From Sphingomonas sp. CBMAI 2297 (GTDB taxonomy: Bacteria; Pseudomonadota; Alphaproteobacteria; Sphingomonadales; Sphingomonadaceae), in the NCBI RefSeq assembly GCF_029870595.1, contig NZ_JAPDIR010000010.1, positions 62,001 to 126,000 on the forward strand: 64,000 nt of DNA, read 5' to 3'. Position 1 is the first letter of the stretch. Every line of letters starts with the position of its first letter. Below are positions 38,035 to 47,211 of the stretch, piece after piece. The notes beneath the pieces were generated by a model. It was not told where the DNA came from and did not search any database. It was given only the letters and a program-made list of their open reading frames with translations. The position numbers and the translations under genes were made by a program.

Positions 38035-38976
38035 CTAGATGAACCTGAACTGCCGGGCGATCGCCCCGTCGAGCATCGCATTCTCGCGGACGAACGCCCC
38101 CAGATACTCGTGCAGGCCGGAGACGATCACGTCATGCGTCCTGGTCTTCTGCATCCGGGCCAGGCGGGTGCGGGCCATGCGATCCGCCTCGCCCTGGAGG
38201 CCGGTGCGCTTGGCGAGCGCGTTGAGCAGCGCGACCACTTCCTCGACACAGGCCGCGAGGCTGCGCGGCAGCTCGGCACGGCTGATCAGCAGGTCGATCA
38301 CATTGGCCGGCTGAAGCCCGTCATTGTAGAGCCAGCGATAGGCGTTCACCGCCGAGACGGTCTGGAGGATCGTGTTCCACTGATCACGATCGACCACGCC
38401 GCCCACCCGCTCGCCCTCGGGAAGCAGCAGGTGGTATTTGACGTCGACCAGCCGCGCGGTGTTGTCCGCCCGCTCGATCGCGGCGCCGAGCTGGATGAGC
38501 AGGGTCGCCTCGTTGCGCATCATCCGGTGGATCGCGCCTTCGAAGCCGCGCGTCTCGCCCTTCACCTGCTCGAGCAGGTTGAGCGTCGCGGTGGCGCCGC
38601 CGATGGTCTGGCGGTTCTGGAAGAGCAGCCAGGCGCGGTTGATCGCCGTCCAGGCCTCGCGGGTCAGCGCGGTGCGCACGGCCCGGGCATTGTTGCGCGC
38701 CATCTCCAGGCAGCGGACGATCGAGCCGGGATGGCCGTCGTCGAGCGCGAGGAATCGCGCGACATGGGCCTGGGTCGGCTCCTGCCCGGTCGCGGCAAAG
38801 GCCTGGTCGGTATAGGTGACGGCGAGCGCGCTCTGCCACGCCGCCTCGCCGGCGGGACGGGCGGAGAGGGCGTCGAGGCGGACGGTCGCCTCGACCAGCC
38901 GGGCGATGAAGTCCGCCCGCTCGAGATAGCGGCCAAGCCAGTAGAGCGCGGCGGCGGTGCGGGAGAGCATCAGCAT
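38035..38976 (-). CDS. Alpha-E domain protein (DUF403)
   Basis: 313 aa, entirely alpha-helical, with the start LMLSRTAAALYWLGRYLERAD and the conserved RAENTAR-like motif (IERADNTARLVDVKYHLLLP). I place the start at the ATG at 38976 because GGAGG lies seven bases upstream; an ATG two codons earlier is too close to that site. It is encoded 52 nt after a circularly permuted ATP-grasp enzyme and 8 nt before the transglutaminase-like gene. Members are presumed partners of the ATP-grasp enzyme. Confidence 0.92.
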   Translation of the reverse strand: MLMLSRTAAALYWLGRYLERADFIARLVEATVRLDALSARPAGEAAWQSALAVTYTDQAFAATGQEPTQAHVARFLALDDGHPGSIVRCLEMARNNARAVRTALTREAWTAINRAWLLFQNRQTIGGATATLNLLEQVKGETRGFEGAIHRMMRNEATLLIQLGAAIERADNTARLVDVKYHLLLPEGERVGGVVDRDQWNTILQTVSAVNAYRWLYNDGLQPANVIDLLISRAELPRSLAACVEEVVALLNALAKRTGLQGEADRMARTRLARMQKTRTHDVIVSGLHEYLGAFVRENAMLDGAIARQFRFI

Positions 38977-39028
38977 GTGCATGCCTCCCTCGCGATGCAG
39001 GCGCGGGAAGGGCCTGGGATCATGCCCC

Positions 39029-40465
39029 TCATGCCCCGTCGTCCAGCAGTACGAAGCTGTCCTTGGTGCCGCCGCCCTGGCTGGAGTTCACCACCAGCGA
39101 GCCCTTGCGCAGCGCCACGCGCGTCAGCCCGCCCGGCGCCACCCGCACGCCGTCGCGGCCGGTCAGCACGAAGGGGCGGAAATCGACATGGCGGGGGGCC
39201 AGGCCCCGATCCGCCAGCGTCGGCACGGTGGACAGCGCCAGCGTCGGCTGGGCGATGTAGCGATGCGGCTCGGCGATCAGCGCGGCGCGGAACGCCTCGA
39301 TCTCGGCCCGGGTCGCGGTGGGGCCGACCAGCATGCCATAGCCGCCCGACCCGTCGACCAGCTTGACGACCAGCTCCGGCAGGTTGGCGAGCACATATTT
39401 CAGCGCCTCGGGCTCGCGGCAGCGCCAGGTCTCGACATTGGGCAGCCTCGCTTCGCCGCCCGAATAGAAGCGCACGATCTCGGGCATGTAGCTGTAGATC
39501 GCCTTGTCGTCGGCGATGCCGTTGCCCGGCGCGTTGAGGATCGCGACATTGCCCGCGCGATACGCCGCCAGGATGCCGGGCACGCCGAGCATCGAATCCG
39601 GACGGAAGACCAGCGGATCGAGGAAATCGTCGTCGATGCGGCGATAGATGACGTCGACCTTCACGCGCCCGGCGATCGTCTGCATCCAGACGATGTCGTC
39701 GTCCACCACCAGGTCCGCCGCCTCGACCAGCTCGACGCCCATCGAGTCCGCCAGGAACGAATGCTCGTAATAGGCCGAGTTGAAATGACCGGGCGTGAGC
39801 ACGACGCAGACCGGCTTGGGATTGGTGCCGGGCGCCACCGATCGCATGGTTTCGAGCAGCATGTCCGGATAGCTGTCCACCGGCGCCACGCGGAAATCGC
39901 GGAACAGCTCGGGGCAGAGCCGGATCATCGCCTCGCGATTCTCGAGCATGTACGACACGCCAGAGGGCGTGCGGGCATTGTCCTCCAGCACATAGAACTG
40001 GTCCGGGCCGGTGCGCACCAGGTCGATGCCGCAGATATGCGCCCACACGCCGTGCGGCGGGCGGATGCCGTCGACCTCGGCGCGGAACTGCTCGTTGAGA
40101 TAGATCAGCTCGGGCGGGATCACGCCTTCGCGCAGGATCCGGCGCTCGCCATAGATGTCCTCGAGAAAGGCGTTGATCGCCTCGACCCGCTGGACCAGCC
40201 CTTCCGAGAGCCGGGCCCATTCGCCCGCCAGGAACACGCGCGGCACGATGTCGAACGGGATGATCCGCTCCGCCGCGTCGCTGTCGCCATAGACGGCGAA
40301 AGTGATGCCCAGCTGGCGGAACGCGGCTTCGGCGGATTGCTGGCGGCGCTGCAGCTCGGCGGCATCGGTATCGGCCAGCCATCTCGAAAGCGCGGCGAAC
40401 TCGGCGCGCGGACTGTCAGGCCCGCCATGCCCCCAGATTTCGTCGAACGCCCCGCCTGCCGCCAT
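39029..40465 (-). CDS. Circularly permuted ATP-grasp type 2 protein (DUF404/DUF407)
   Basis: 478 aa with the family order of motifs: VFLAGEWARLSEGLVQRVEA near residue 88, then GVWAHICGIDLVRTGPDQFYVLEDN, the YRRIDDDFLDP segment and the late KLVDGSGGYGM glycine loop. ATP-grasp enzymes of this class form amide or peptide bonds. It heads an operon with the alpha-E and transglutaminase-like genes. The product of the cluster is unknown. Confidence 0.93.
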   Translation of the reverse strand: MAAGGAFDEIWGHGGPDSPRAEFAALSRWLADTDAAELQRRQQSAEAAFRQLGITFAVYGDSDAAERIIPFDIVPRVFLAGEWARLSEGLVQRVEAINAFLEDIYGERRILREGVIPPELIYLNEQFRAEVDGIRPPHGVWAHICGIDLVRTGPDQFYVLEDNARTPSGVSYMLENREAMIRLCPELFRDFRVAPVDSYPDMLLETMRSVAPGTNPKPVCVVLTPGHFNSAYYEHSFLADSMGVELVEAADLVVDDDIVWMQTIAGRVKVDVIYRRIDDDFLDPLVFRPDSMLGVPGILAAYRAGNVAILNAPGNGIADDKAIYSYMPEIVRFYSGGEARLPNVETWRCREPEALKYVLANLPELVVKLVDGSGGYGMLVGPTATRAEIEAFRAALIAEPHRYIAQPTLALSTVPTLADRGLAPRHVDFRPFVLTGRDGVRVAPGGLTRVALRKGSLVVNSSQGGGTKDSFVLLDDGA

Positions 40466-40539
40466 GCGCCTCCCATGTGCCGGTAATGCCGACGGATCGC
40501 ATGCTGCAACGCTTTGTTGCGTTGCACAAGGGGAAGTAT

Positions 40540-40622
40540 CTCCCTCTCCCCTTCTGGGGAGAGGGGCATGGTGCCCGCACTCTCCTCTCCCCGACCCTCT
40601 CCCCGCTCGCGGGGAGAGGGAG
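40540..40622. repeat. Paired CTCTCCCC palindromes upstream of the ATP-grasp gene
   Basis: CCCTCTCCCCTTCTGGGGAGAGGG and CTCTCCCCGCTCGCGGGGAGAGGG palindromes separated by about 30 bp, in the gap between the redoxin gene and the ATP-grasp gene. Confidence 0.75.
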
Positions 40623-41237
40623 CTAGCCGGCGTATTTCACGCTGCAACCATAGGGCCGGGTCTCAGGCACCGATACCGGCTTGCCCGCGCGCATCTCGGC
40701 CAGCGCCGCCAGCACATGGTTGCGCGCGCCGGCGATGTCCGCGACGTCCGCCGTCGGCCGGTCGTCGATCGCGCCCTTGTAGGCCAGCCGGCCCTGGCCA
40801 TCGATGATATACAGGTGCGGCGTCGTCTTGGCGCCATAGCCCTTGCCGACCAGCCCCTTGGGATCGAGCAGATAGGCAGTGGGCCGCGCCTTCTCCGCGG
40901 CGACGAACTTCTGCGCCTCCGGCCCGGTCATGTGTCCCTGCAGGCCCGGCGCGCCCGAGTTGATCGTCAACCACACCACGCCCTGCGCGCTCGCCGCCGC
41001 CTGGGTCTTCTGCATGTTGCCGCTGCCATAATGCTTCTTCACGAAGGGGCAGCCCGGGTTGTTCCATTCGAGCACCACGGTCCTGCCGCGATAGGCGGAG
41101 AGGTCGACCACCTTGCCGTGCATGTCCAGGGCGCGGAAATTGGGGACGGCGGCGGCGATCTCGGGCTCGGCCATCAGCGGCGAGGCCGCGACACCCGCCG
41201 CCACGATGGCGGCACCGACCAGCATGCGATGAATCAT
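40623..41237 (-). CDS. Exported thioredoxin-fold redoxin
   Basis: 204 aa with a signal peptide (about 23 residues, LMAEP cleavage region). The active-site segment is NPGCPFVKKHYGSGNMQ, a single Cys where thioredoxin has CxxC, as in alkyl hydroperoxide reductase/TSA-like redoxins. The TTPHLYIID segment holds the cis-Pro. AAGGAGA lies six bases before the ATG. It is 14 nt downstream of the DsbD-type gene, so the reductase probably supplies it with electrons in the periplasm. Confidence 0.88.
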   Translation of the reverse strand: MIHRMLVGAAIVAAGVAASPLMAEPEIAAAVPNFRALDMHGKVVDLSAYRGRTVVLEWNNPGCPFVKKHYGSGNMQKTQAAASAQGVVWLTINSGAPGLQGHMTGPEAQKFVAAEKARPTAYLLDPKGLVGKGYGAKTTPHLYIIDGQGRLAYKGAIDDRPTADVADIAGARNHVLAALAEMRAGKPVSVPETRPYGCSVKYAG

Positions 41238-41251
41238 CTTCGCTCTCCTTC

Positions 41252-43270
41252 TCAATCCCCGTTTGCGAGGTCGATCAGCATCGCCCGGGTCAGGATCTGG
41301 GGCAGGACGCGCGGCTCGGCCTCGCCCGGCTTGTACCATAGATAGAGCGGCACGCCCGCGCGGTTGTGGCGTTCGATGAAGCGGCCGAGCGCGGGATCGC
41401 CATCGGTCCAGTCGCCCACCAGCACCGCCACCTTGCGATCGGCCAGCGCCCTGGCGACGGCATCCGTCTCGATCACCGCCTTCTCGTTGACCTTGCAGGT
41501 GAGGCACCAGTCGGCAGTGAAATAGGCGAAGACCGGCCTGCCCTGCGCCCGCAGCTCGGCGAGGCGGGCCTCGCTGAACTTCTCGGCGCCCGGCACCGCC
41601 CTGGCCTCGGTGGGCGCCGCGCTGACCAGGGCGATCGCGCCAAGGGCAAGGACGAGCAGCGCCGCCGCCGGCAGCCAGGCGAGCGCCCTGCCCCGGCGCT
41701 GGCGCAGGCCCGTCCACCACAGGCCCAACACCGCGAGCAGCGCGGCGGCAAGGCCGATCGTCATGCCGGCAACCCCGGCCTGCCGCCCCAGCACCCAGGC
41801 AAGCGCGAGCGCGGTGAGGAACATCGGCACCGAAAGGATGCGGCGCAGCGTCTCCATCCAGGCGCCGGGCCTGGGCAGCAGCCGGCGGAAGGCGGGCACG
41901 AAGCCGAGCAGCAGGAAGGGCAGCGCGATGCCGAGCCCGAGCCCGGCGAACACCGCCAGCGCCGCCGGCCAGGGCAGCACCAGCGCCGCGCCCAGCGCCG
42001 CGCCCATGAACGGGCCGGTGCACGGCGTCGCGACAAAGGCGGCGAGCGCGCCGGTCATGAAGGCGCCGCCGGTTCCCCTGGAAGCCGCGCGATTGACGAA
42101 GCCCGGGGCGGAAAGCTCGAACAGCCCGGCCAGGTTGAAGCCGATGCCGGTGACGAGCAGCAGCAGCACCAGGATGACGCGCGGATCCTGCAGCTGGAAG
42201 GCCCAGCCCAGCGTCGCGCCGCCCGCCCGCAGCGCCAGCAACGTGCCGCCCAGCGCCAGGCAGACCAGCACCACCCCGGCGGTATAGGCCAGCGCCTCGG
42301 CGCGCGGGCTGCCGCCCTCGGCATTGGCCTTGGCCAGGCTCAGCGCCTTGAGGCTGAGGATCGGGAAGACGCAGGGCATGATGTTGAGGATCAGCCCGCC
42401 CAGCACCGCGCCGAGAAAGGCGAGCAGCGCGCCGCTCCACGGCAGCTGCGCGGGCGCGGCCTTGGCGGCGGGAACGACGCCGGGCACCGCGCGCACCCAG
42501 AAACCCTGCTTGCCGAACGCCAGCAGCCCCTCGATCGGGCCCACCGACTTCACGCCCGCCGTGTCGACCACCACCCGGTCGCCGTCGCGCGTCACTTTCT
42601 GGGGAGCGGCATAGTCGAACGCGCCGTGCGTGGCGGGGAAGAAATAGCCTTCGCCCGGTGCGGTCGCGGCGGCCGGGAACGGAATGGCGAGGCGCAGCGC
42701 CTTGCCCTGGACCTGATAGACTCCCTGCGCGCCGAGCGGCCTGGGCAATGCCGCGCGCCAGGCGTCGAACTGCGCCCGCATCCCGGGGACCACGCTGCCG
42801 TCGCCGATCTGGAGCGTGGTCGCCAGGTCCGCCTTGCCGGGCACGCAGATCGCATCGGTGCAGACCAGATAGTTGAGCTTCAGCTGGATCGGGAAGGCAC
42901 CGCTCGCATCCGCCGGGACCTTGAGCGTCACCAGCGGCGCGAACGGCCCCTCATAGACATAGTTCATCAGCCCGGCGATCGTCAGCCGCTCGGGGACCGG
43001 ATAGCGGAGTGCGCCGATGGTCGCGCCCTTGGGCAGCGTCCATTCGGCGCGCGCCGGCAGGCCGGCATCGCCGGGATTGAGCCAATAGGCGTGCCAGCCC
43101 TTCTCGGGCACCGAGGCGAGCGCGAGCGTAACTTCGCTGCCGGGCGCGGGCCGATCGCTCTCCGCGACCAGCGTGATCCGCACGTGCTCCTCGCCCGGCG
43201 CCTGGGCCATGGCCATGCCGGCAAACATCCAGAACAGCAAAGCCATCAATCCGAAACGAACCGCCGTCAT
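41252..43270 (-). CDS. dsbD: DsbD-type thiol:disulfide interchange protein
   Basis: 672 aa. The N-terminal periplasmic DUF255/DsbDalpha-like domain carries the CTDAIC pair (Cys137, Cys142). The central eight-helix membrane domain contains the redox Cys in NIMPCVFPILSL and VATPCTGPFM. The C-terminal thioredoxin-like domain carries WCLTCK. The protein passes electrons from cytoplasmic thioredoxin to periplasmic partners, here probably the redoxin gene immediately downstream. The start at the ATG at 43270 gives a signal peptide; the frame is open further upstream. Confidence 0.93.
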   Translation of the reverse strand: MTAVRFGLMALLFWMFAGMAMAQAPGEEHVRITLVAESDRPAPGSEVTLALASVPEKGWHAYWLNPGDAGLPARAEWTLPKGATIGALRYPVPERLTIAGLMNYVYEGPFAPLVTLKVPADASGAFPIQLKLNYLVCTDAICVPGKADLATTLQIGDGSVVPGMRAQFDAWRAALPRPLGAQGVYQVQGKALRLAIPFPAAATAPGEGYFFPATHGAFDYAAPQKVTRDGDRVVVDTAGVKSVGPIEGLLAFGKQGFWVRAVPGVVPAAKAAPAQLPWSGALLAFLGAVLGGLILNIMPCVFPILSLKALSLAKANAEGGSPRAEALAYTAGVVLVCLALGGTLLALRAGGATLGWAFQLQDPRVILVLLLLVTGIGFNLAGLFELSAPGFVNRAASRGTGGAFMTGALAAFVATPCTGPFMGAALGAALVLPWPAALAVFAGLGLGIALPFLLLGFVPAFRRLLPRPGAWMETLRRILSVPMFLTALALAWVLGRQAGVAGMTIGLAAALLAVLGLWWTGLRQRRGRALAWLPAAALLVLALGAIALVSAAPTEARAVPGAEKFSEARLAELRAQGRPVFAYFTADWCLTCKVNEKAVIETDAVARALADRKVAVLVGDWTDGDPALGRFIERHNRAGVPLYLWYKPGEAEPRVLPQILTRAMLIDLANGD

Positions 43271-43348
43271 GGAGCGTCCTTGCCGTGGAAGAGCTGTTGG
43301 CCCAATAGCAGCCCGGCAGGATTTGCACACGCCGGAGGTGGCCAAAGC

Positions 43349-45004
43349 ATGAAGTCGTTCCGTCCGCTCGCAGCAGCCGCCGCGCTGCTCGCCGCAGCCC
43401 CGCTCGCCGCCCAGGAAACCGCCCCGGCGCGGAATGTCCCCTCCGAGGCGCCGCGCGCCGCGCCGTCGCTGGTGGTAGTGATCTCGGTCGACCAGTTCTC
43501 GGCCGATCTGTTCGCGGAATATCGCGCCCAGTTCAGCGCCGGCTTCGCCCGGCTGATGTCGGGCGCGGTCTTCCCCTCGGGTTATCAGAGCCATGCCGCG
43601 ACCGAGACCTGCCCGGGCCATTCGACGATCCTGACCGGCGACCATCCGTCGAAGACCGGGATCATCGCCAATGACTGGATCGACTTCAGCGCGCCGCGCG
43701 CCGACAAGACGGTCTATTGCGCCGAGGACGAGAGCGTCCCCGGCAGCACCTCGAACAGCTACACCGTCTCGGACAAGCATCTGAAGGTGTCGACGCTGGG
43801 CGAGTGGATGAAGCTCGCCGACCCGCAGAGCCGGGTGGTCTCGGTGGCGGGCAAGGATCGCGCCGCCGTGATGATGGGCGGCCACAAGACCGACGAGATC
43901 TGGTGGTGGAACGGCAAGGCGTTCGTCTCCTATGCCGGCCGCGCCGAGCCGGCGATGGTCACGCGGATGAACGCCAATGTGACCAAGCGGATCGCCGAGG
44001 CGCAGGAGCCGCTCGAGCTGCCGCCCTTCTGCCAGGCGCGCAGCCGCGCCTTCCAGCTCAACCCCAACCGCAGCGTCGGCGACGGCCGCTTCGCCCGCGC
44101 CGCCGGCAACAGCACTGCCTTCCGCGCCTCGCCCGAGTTCGACGAGGCGATCGTGGCCACGGCCGCCGGGCTCGCTGCCGACATGAAGCTCGGCCAGTCG
44201 GGCCATACCGACCTGCTGATCGTCGGCGCCTCCGCCACCGACTATGTCGGCCACACGCTGGGCACCGAAGGCAGCGAGATGTGCCTGCAGCTCCTCTCGC
44301 TCGACCAGACGCTGGGCAAGCTGTTCGCCGTGCTCGACAAGACCGGTATCGACTATGCCGTGGTGCTGACCGCCGATCATGGCGGCCATGACATGCCCGA
44401 GCGCAACCGCGAGCATGCCGCGCCGATGGCGGCGCGCGTAGCCAAGGGGCTCGACGCCAAGACGATGGGCAAGGAGATCGGCGCGGCGCTCGGCATCGCC
44501 GGGCCGGTGCTGGTGGGCGGCAATTCGGGCGACGTCTATCTCGCGCCCGACCTGAGCAAGGCCGATCGCGTCCGCGTCCAGGCCGAGGCGATCAAGCGCT
44601 GGTCGGCCAATCCGCAGGTGGAGGCGGTGCTCACCCGCGCCCAGATCGCGGCGACGCCGATCGTCCACACTCCGCCCGAGACCTGGACCCTGCTCGAGCG
44701 TGCCCGCGCTTCCTATGACCCGCAGCGCTCGGGCGACCTGGTGATCGCGCTCAAGCCGCGCGTCACGCCGATCGCCGGCACCGAGGGCGGCTCGATCGCC
44801 ACCCATGGCAGCTTCTGGGACTATGACCGCCGCGTGCCGATCCTGTTCTGGCGCAAGGGCATGACCGGCTTCGAGCAGCCGCTGTCGGTGGAGACGGTGG
44901 ACATCGCCCCGACGCTCGCCGCGCTGATCCATGTGCCGGTGCCGGTGGAGATCGACGGGCGCTGCCTGGATCTCGATGCCGGCGCGGGAGACAGCTGCAA
45001 GTAG
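43349..45004 (+). CDS. phoK: PhoK-like alkaline phosphatase
   Basis: 551 aa with a signal peptide (about 21 residues). It matches the Sphingomonas PhoK/SPAP phosphatase group: metal Asp in VVVISVDQF (Asp48), nucleophile Thr in the TETCPGHST motif, then GASATDYVGHTLG, LTADHGGHDMPE and GSIATHGSF for the remaining Asp/His ligands. It releases phosphate from organic esters in the periplasm. GGAGG precedes the ATG at a good distance. PhoK enzymes have been used for uranyl phosphate precipitation. I name it phoK by similarity only. Confidence 0.85.
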   Translation: MKSFRPLAAAAALLAAAPLAAQETAPARNVPSEAPRAAPSLVVVISVDQFSADLFAEYRAQFSAGFARLMSGAVFPSGYQSHAATETCPGHSTILTGDHPSKTGIIANDWIDFSAPRADKTVYCAEDESVPGSTSNSYTVSDKHLKVSTLGEWMKLADPQSRVVSVAGKDRAAVMMGGHKTDEIWWWNGKAFVSYAGRAEPAMVTRMNANVTKRIAEAQEPLELPPFCQARSRAFQLNPNRSVGDGRFARAAGNSTAFRASPEFDEAIVATAAGLAADMKLGQSGHTDLLIVGASATDYVGHTLGTEGSEMCLQLLSLDQTLGKLFAVLDKTGIDYAVVLTADHGGHDMPERNREHAAPMAARVAKGLDAKTMGKEIGAALGIAGPVLVGGNSGDVYLAPDLSKADRVRVQAEAIKRWSANPQVEAVLTRAQIAATPIVHTPPETWTLLERARASYDPQRSGDLVIALKPRVTPIAGTEGGSIATHGSFWDYDRRVPILFWRKGMTGFEQPLSVETVDIAPTLAALIHVPVPVEIDGRCLDLDAGAGDSCK

Positions 45005-45008
45005 CAAG

Positions 45009-45205
45009 CTCCTTCTCCCCTTGCGGGAGAAGATCAACGGGTCGGCCATGCCCCCGGCATGGCCTGAACAGCGCGGGGCGCTGTTCACCCGATGATGGGC
45101 CCGCTCGCGCAGCGAGCGGGAAGGATGAGGGGGCCTGAGGCTCACTCCCCCTCACCCTTCCGCCGACTTCGTCGGCTCCCTCCCTCTCCCACAAGGGGAG
45201 AGGGA
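45009..45205. repeat. Array of five short hairpins between phoK and a beta-helix gene
   Basis: In under 200 bp: CTTCTCCCC/GGGAGAAG (45012), GCCATGC/GCATGGC (45045), GAACAGCGC/GCGCTGTTC (45066), CCCGCTCGC/GCGAGCGGG (45100), and CCCTCTCCC/GGGGAGAGGG (45181). The outer ones belong to the CTCCC family; the inner three are unrelated palindromes. One or more may terminate phoK or the convergent gene. Confidence 0.7.
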
Positions 45206-45209
45206 AATA

Positions 45210-46145
45210 TTACCGCCGCCGCTCGAAGATGCGGATGCCCGGGCCCAGGTCGTTCCGGCCGAGCGTGCCGAGCTGGCCGGTGAAGTCCGCGACAAAGGCG
45301 GGATTGCCTGGCGCGCCGGGTGCCATGCTGGCCGTATTGCCCTCGATGCGCAGGCCCGTGCTCGGATAGGTGCGCCCCTCCGCCGCCACCACGATCAGGG
45401 CCGAGCTGTTCTCCTTGGCACGCCCCTGGACGAAGGTGTTGCCGGCGATCAGGCCGGTGCCGCCCTCGGACAGGTCGATCATATAGTTGGTCTTGCTGCC
45501 CCGGCTGTCGTCGAAGCTGTTGCCGGTGATCGTCACCCGGCGGGCGCGCAGCTTGACGTAATGGCCGCCGGTGCCGCGCTCGAAGCGCGAATTGGTGACG
45601 GCCACGTCGCCGTCGACCGCAAGATAGATGGAATGGCTGCAATTCTCGGTCTCGCACTGGCCGAGTCCGGCAAAGGTCGTGTGGTCGATGGCGATGCGGC
45701 GCACCGTCTCGTGGCCGCCGCCCAATATGCCTTCCTGGCTGTCGAGGAACATCGAATTGGTGACGGTGAGGTCGCCCATCTCGATGCGGATGCCGGCGCC
45801 ATTGCCGTCGGGCACCGCGAAGCCGCGAAAGACGATGCCGTCCACCGCCGAGCCCCGGCCGCGCAGCACGAAGGCGGCCTTTTCCTCGCAGGTCTGGCTC
45901 TCGAAGATCGCGGTGCCGGGCTGGACCGCCTTGAAGGTGATCCTGCCCCCGGTCTGCACGGTGCATTCGCGATAGGTGCCCGGCGCGATCAGGATCGTCG
46001 CGGTGCCGTCGCGCACGGCGTTCACCGCATCGTCCAGATGCGCGAAGCCCTGGCCGGTCTCGGCGACGACGAAGGGCGCGCGCTCCTGCTGGGCGGCGGC
46101 GGGCGCGGCGATCAGGGCGAGGGCCGAGAGGATGGGCAGGCGCAT
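45210..46145 (-). CDS. Exported right-handed beta-helix protein
   Basis: 311 aa with a signal peptide (about 18 residues). The body has many parallel-beta-helix turns (DGIVFRGFAV; GDLTVTNSMFLDS; DVAVTNSRFERG; RRVTITGNSFDDS; TGLIAGNTFVQG) as in pectate-lyase-like carbohydrate enzymes. No catalytic centre is evident. The ATG at 46145 gives the signal peptide. Substrate unknown. Confidence 0.82.
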   Translation of the reverse strand: MRLPILSALALIAAPAAAQQERAPFVVAETGQGFAHLDDAVNAVRDGTATILIAPGTYRECTVQTGGRITFKAVQPGTAIFESQTCEEKAAFVLRGRGSAVDGIVFRGFAVPDGNGAGIRIEMGDLTVTNSMFLDSQEGILGGGHETVRRIAIDHTTFAGLGQCETENCSHSIYLAVDGDVAVTNSRFERGTGGHYVKLRARRVTITGNSFDDSRGSKTNYMIDLSEGGTGLIAGNTFVQGRAKENSSALIVVAAEGRTYPSTGLRIEGNTASMAPGAPGNPAFVADFTGQLGTLGRNDLGPGIRIFERRR

Positions 46146-46210
46146 GATCCCTTCGATACGATCGCAGGCGTTAAAATTCCGCCCCGAGCTCGTCTCGGGG
46201 CGGAATCGCG

Positions 46211-47086
46211 TTAGCGCAGCGTCTTGATGATCCCCGAGAAATCGAGCCCCGCGCCGTCGCCGTCGACGAACGCCTGGTAGAGATGCTCCGCCCGCGTGCC
46301 CATCGGCACGTTCGCGCCGACGCTCGCCGCCGCTTCCAGCGCCAGCTTCAGGTCCTTGAGCATCAGCGGCGCCGCGAAGCCGCCCTGATAGTCGCGGTCG
46401 GCCGGGCTTTCGGGGCCGACGCCGGGGACCGGGCAATAGCTCGTCATCGACCAGCTCTGCCCGGAGCTGACCGAGGCGATATCGTAGAAGCGCTGCGCGT
46501 CCAGCCCCAGCTTCTCGGCCAGGGCAAAGGCCTCGCAGGTGGCGATCATCGTCGCGCCCAGGATCATGTTGTTGCAGATCTTGGCCCCCTGGCCCGCGCC
46601 GCTGGCGCCGGCATGGATCACCGCCTTGCCCATGTCCGCCAGGAAAGGCTCCGCCCGGCCGAACGCCTGCTCGGTGCCGCCGACCATGAAGGTGAGCGTG
46701 CCGGCATTGGCCGCGGCGATGCCGCCCGAGACCGGCGCATCGACCGCCATCAGCCCATGCTCGACGGCGGCCTGCGCCATGCGGCGGGCCGTGTCGACGT
46801 CGATCGTCGAGCAGTCGATCAGGATCGCGCCGGGCGAGGCGTTCTCCAGCAGCGTTTCGGTATAGACCGCCTCCACATGCCGGCCCGCCGGCAGCATGGT
46901 GATCACTGCCTCGGCCCCCACGATCGCCTCGGCGGCGGTGGCGGCGGGAAGGCAGCCCGCGGCCTTGGCACGGTCGAGCGCCTCCGGCGAAAGATCGAAG
47001 GCGCGGACGTCATGCCCCGCCTTGGCGAGGTTCGCCGCCATGCCGCCGCCCATATGGCCCAGGCCGATAAATGCTACGCGTGCCAA
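46211..47086 (-). CDS. mmsB: 3-Hydroxyisobutyrate dehydrogenase
   Basis: 291 aa NAD+-dependent enzyme oxidising 3-hydroxyisobutyrate to methylmalonate semialdehyde in valine degradation. The nucleotide-binding FIGLGHMGGGMAANL, the substrate loop DAPVSGGIAAANAGTL and catalytic Lys in GAGQGAKICNN are visible. I use a TTG start at 47086 because GAGG lies eight bases upstream and no ATG is at the family start. It is separated from the enoyl-CoA hydratase gene by a palindromic repeat. Confidence 0.92.
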   Translation of the reverse strand: MARVAFIGLGHMGGGMAANLAKAGHDVRAFDLSPEALDRAKAAGCLPAATAAEAIVGAEAVITMLPAGRHVEAVYTETLLENASPGAILIDCSTIDVDTARRMAQAAVEHGLMAVDAPVSGGIAAANAGTLTFMVGGTEQAFGRAEPFLADMGKAVIHAGASGAGQGAKICNNMILGATMIATCEAFALAEKLGLDAQRFYDIASVSSGQSWSMTSYCPVPGVGPESPADRDYQGGFAAPLMLKDLKLALEAAASVGANVPMGTRAEHLYQAFVDGDGAGLDFSGIIKTLR

Positions 47087-47109
47087 TTGGTCTTCCTCTC
47101 TTCCTTGAT

Positions 47110-47192
47110 CGTCATCCCGGCGGAAGCCGGAATCTCGTGCGGCGCCCGTCCCGCGCCACGGCATGCGATCCCGGCTTCCGCCGGCATGACGG
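47110..47192. repeat. Inverted CGTCATCCCGGC element between ech and mmsB
   Basis: CGTCATCCCGGCGGAAGCCGG and its inverted partner CCGGCTTCCGCCGGCATGACGG separated by about 35 bp, placed between two genes that are read as one operon. Same family as 25271 and 58023. Confidence 0.8.
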
Positions 47193-47211
47193 TTGCATTT
47201 TCAGACGACGC

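Noticed and set aside
41366..43348. Plus-strand N-terminal extension of the PhoK-like frame
   Set aside because: The 660 codons before 43349 are antisense to the DsbD gene. A signal peptide and good ribosome-binding site begin the real gene at 43349.
43271..45145. Minus-strand N-terminal extension of the DsbD frame
   Set aside because: It is antisense to the PhoK-like gene, and the true signal peptide starts at 43270.
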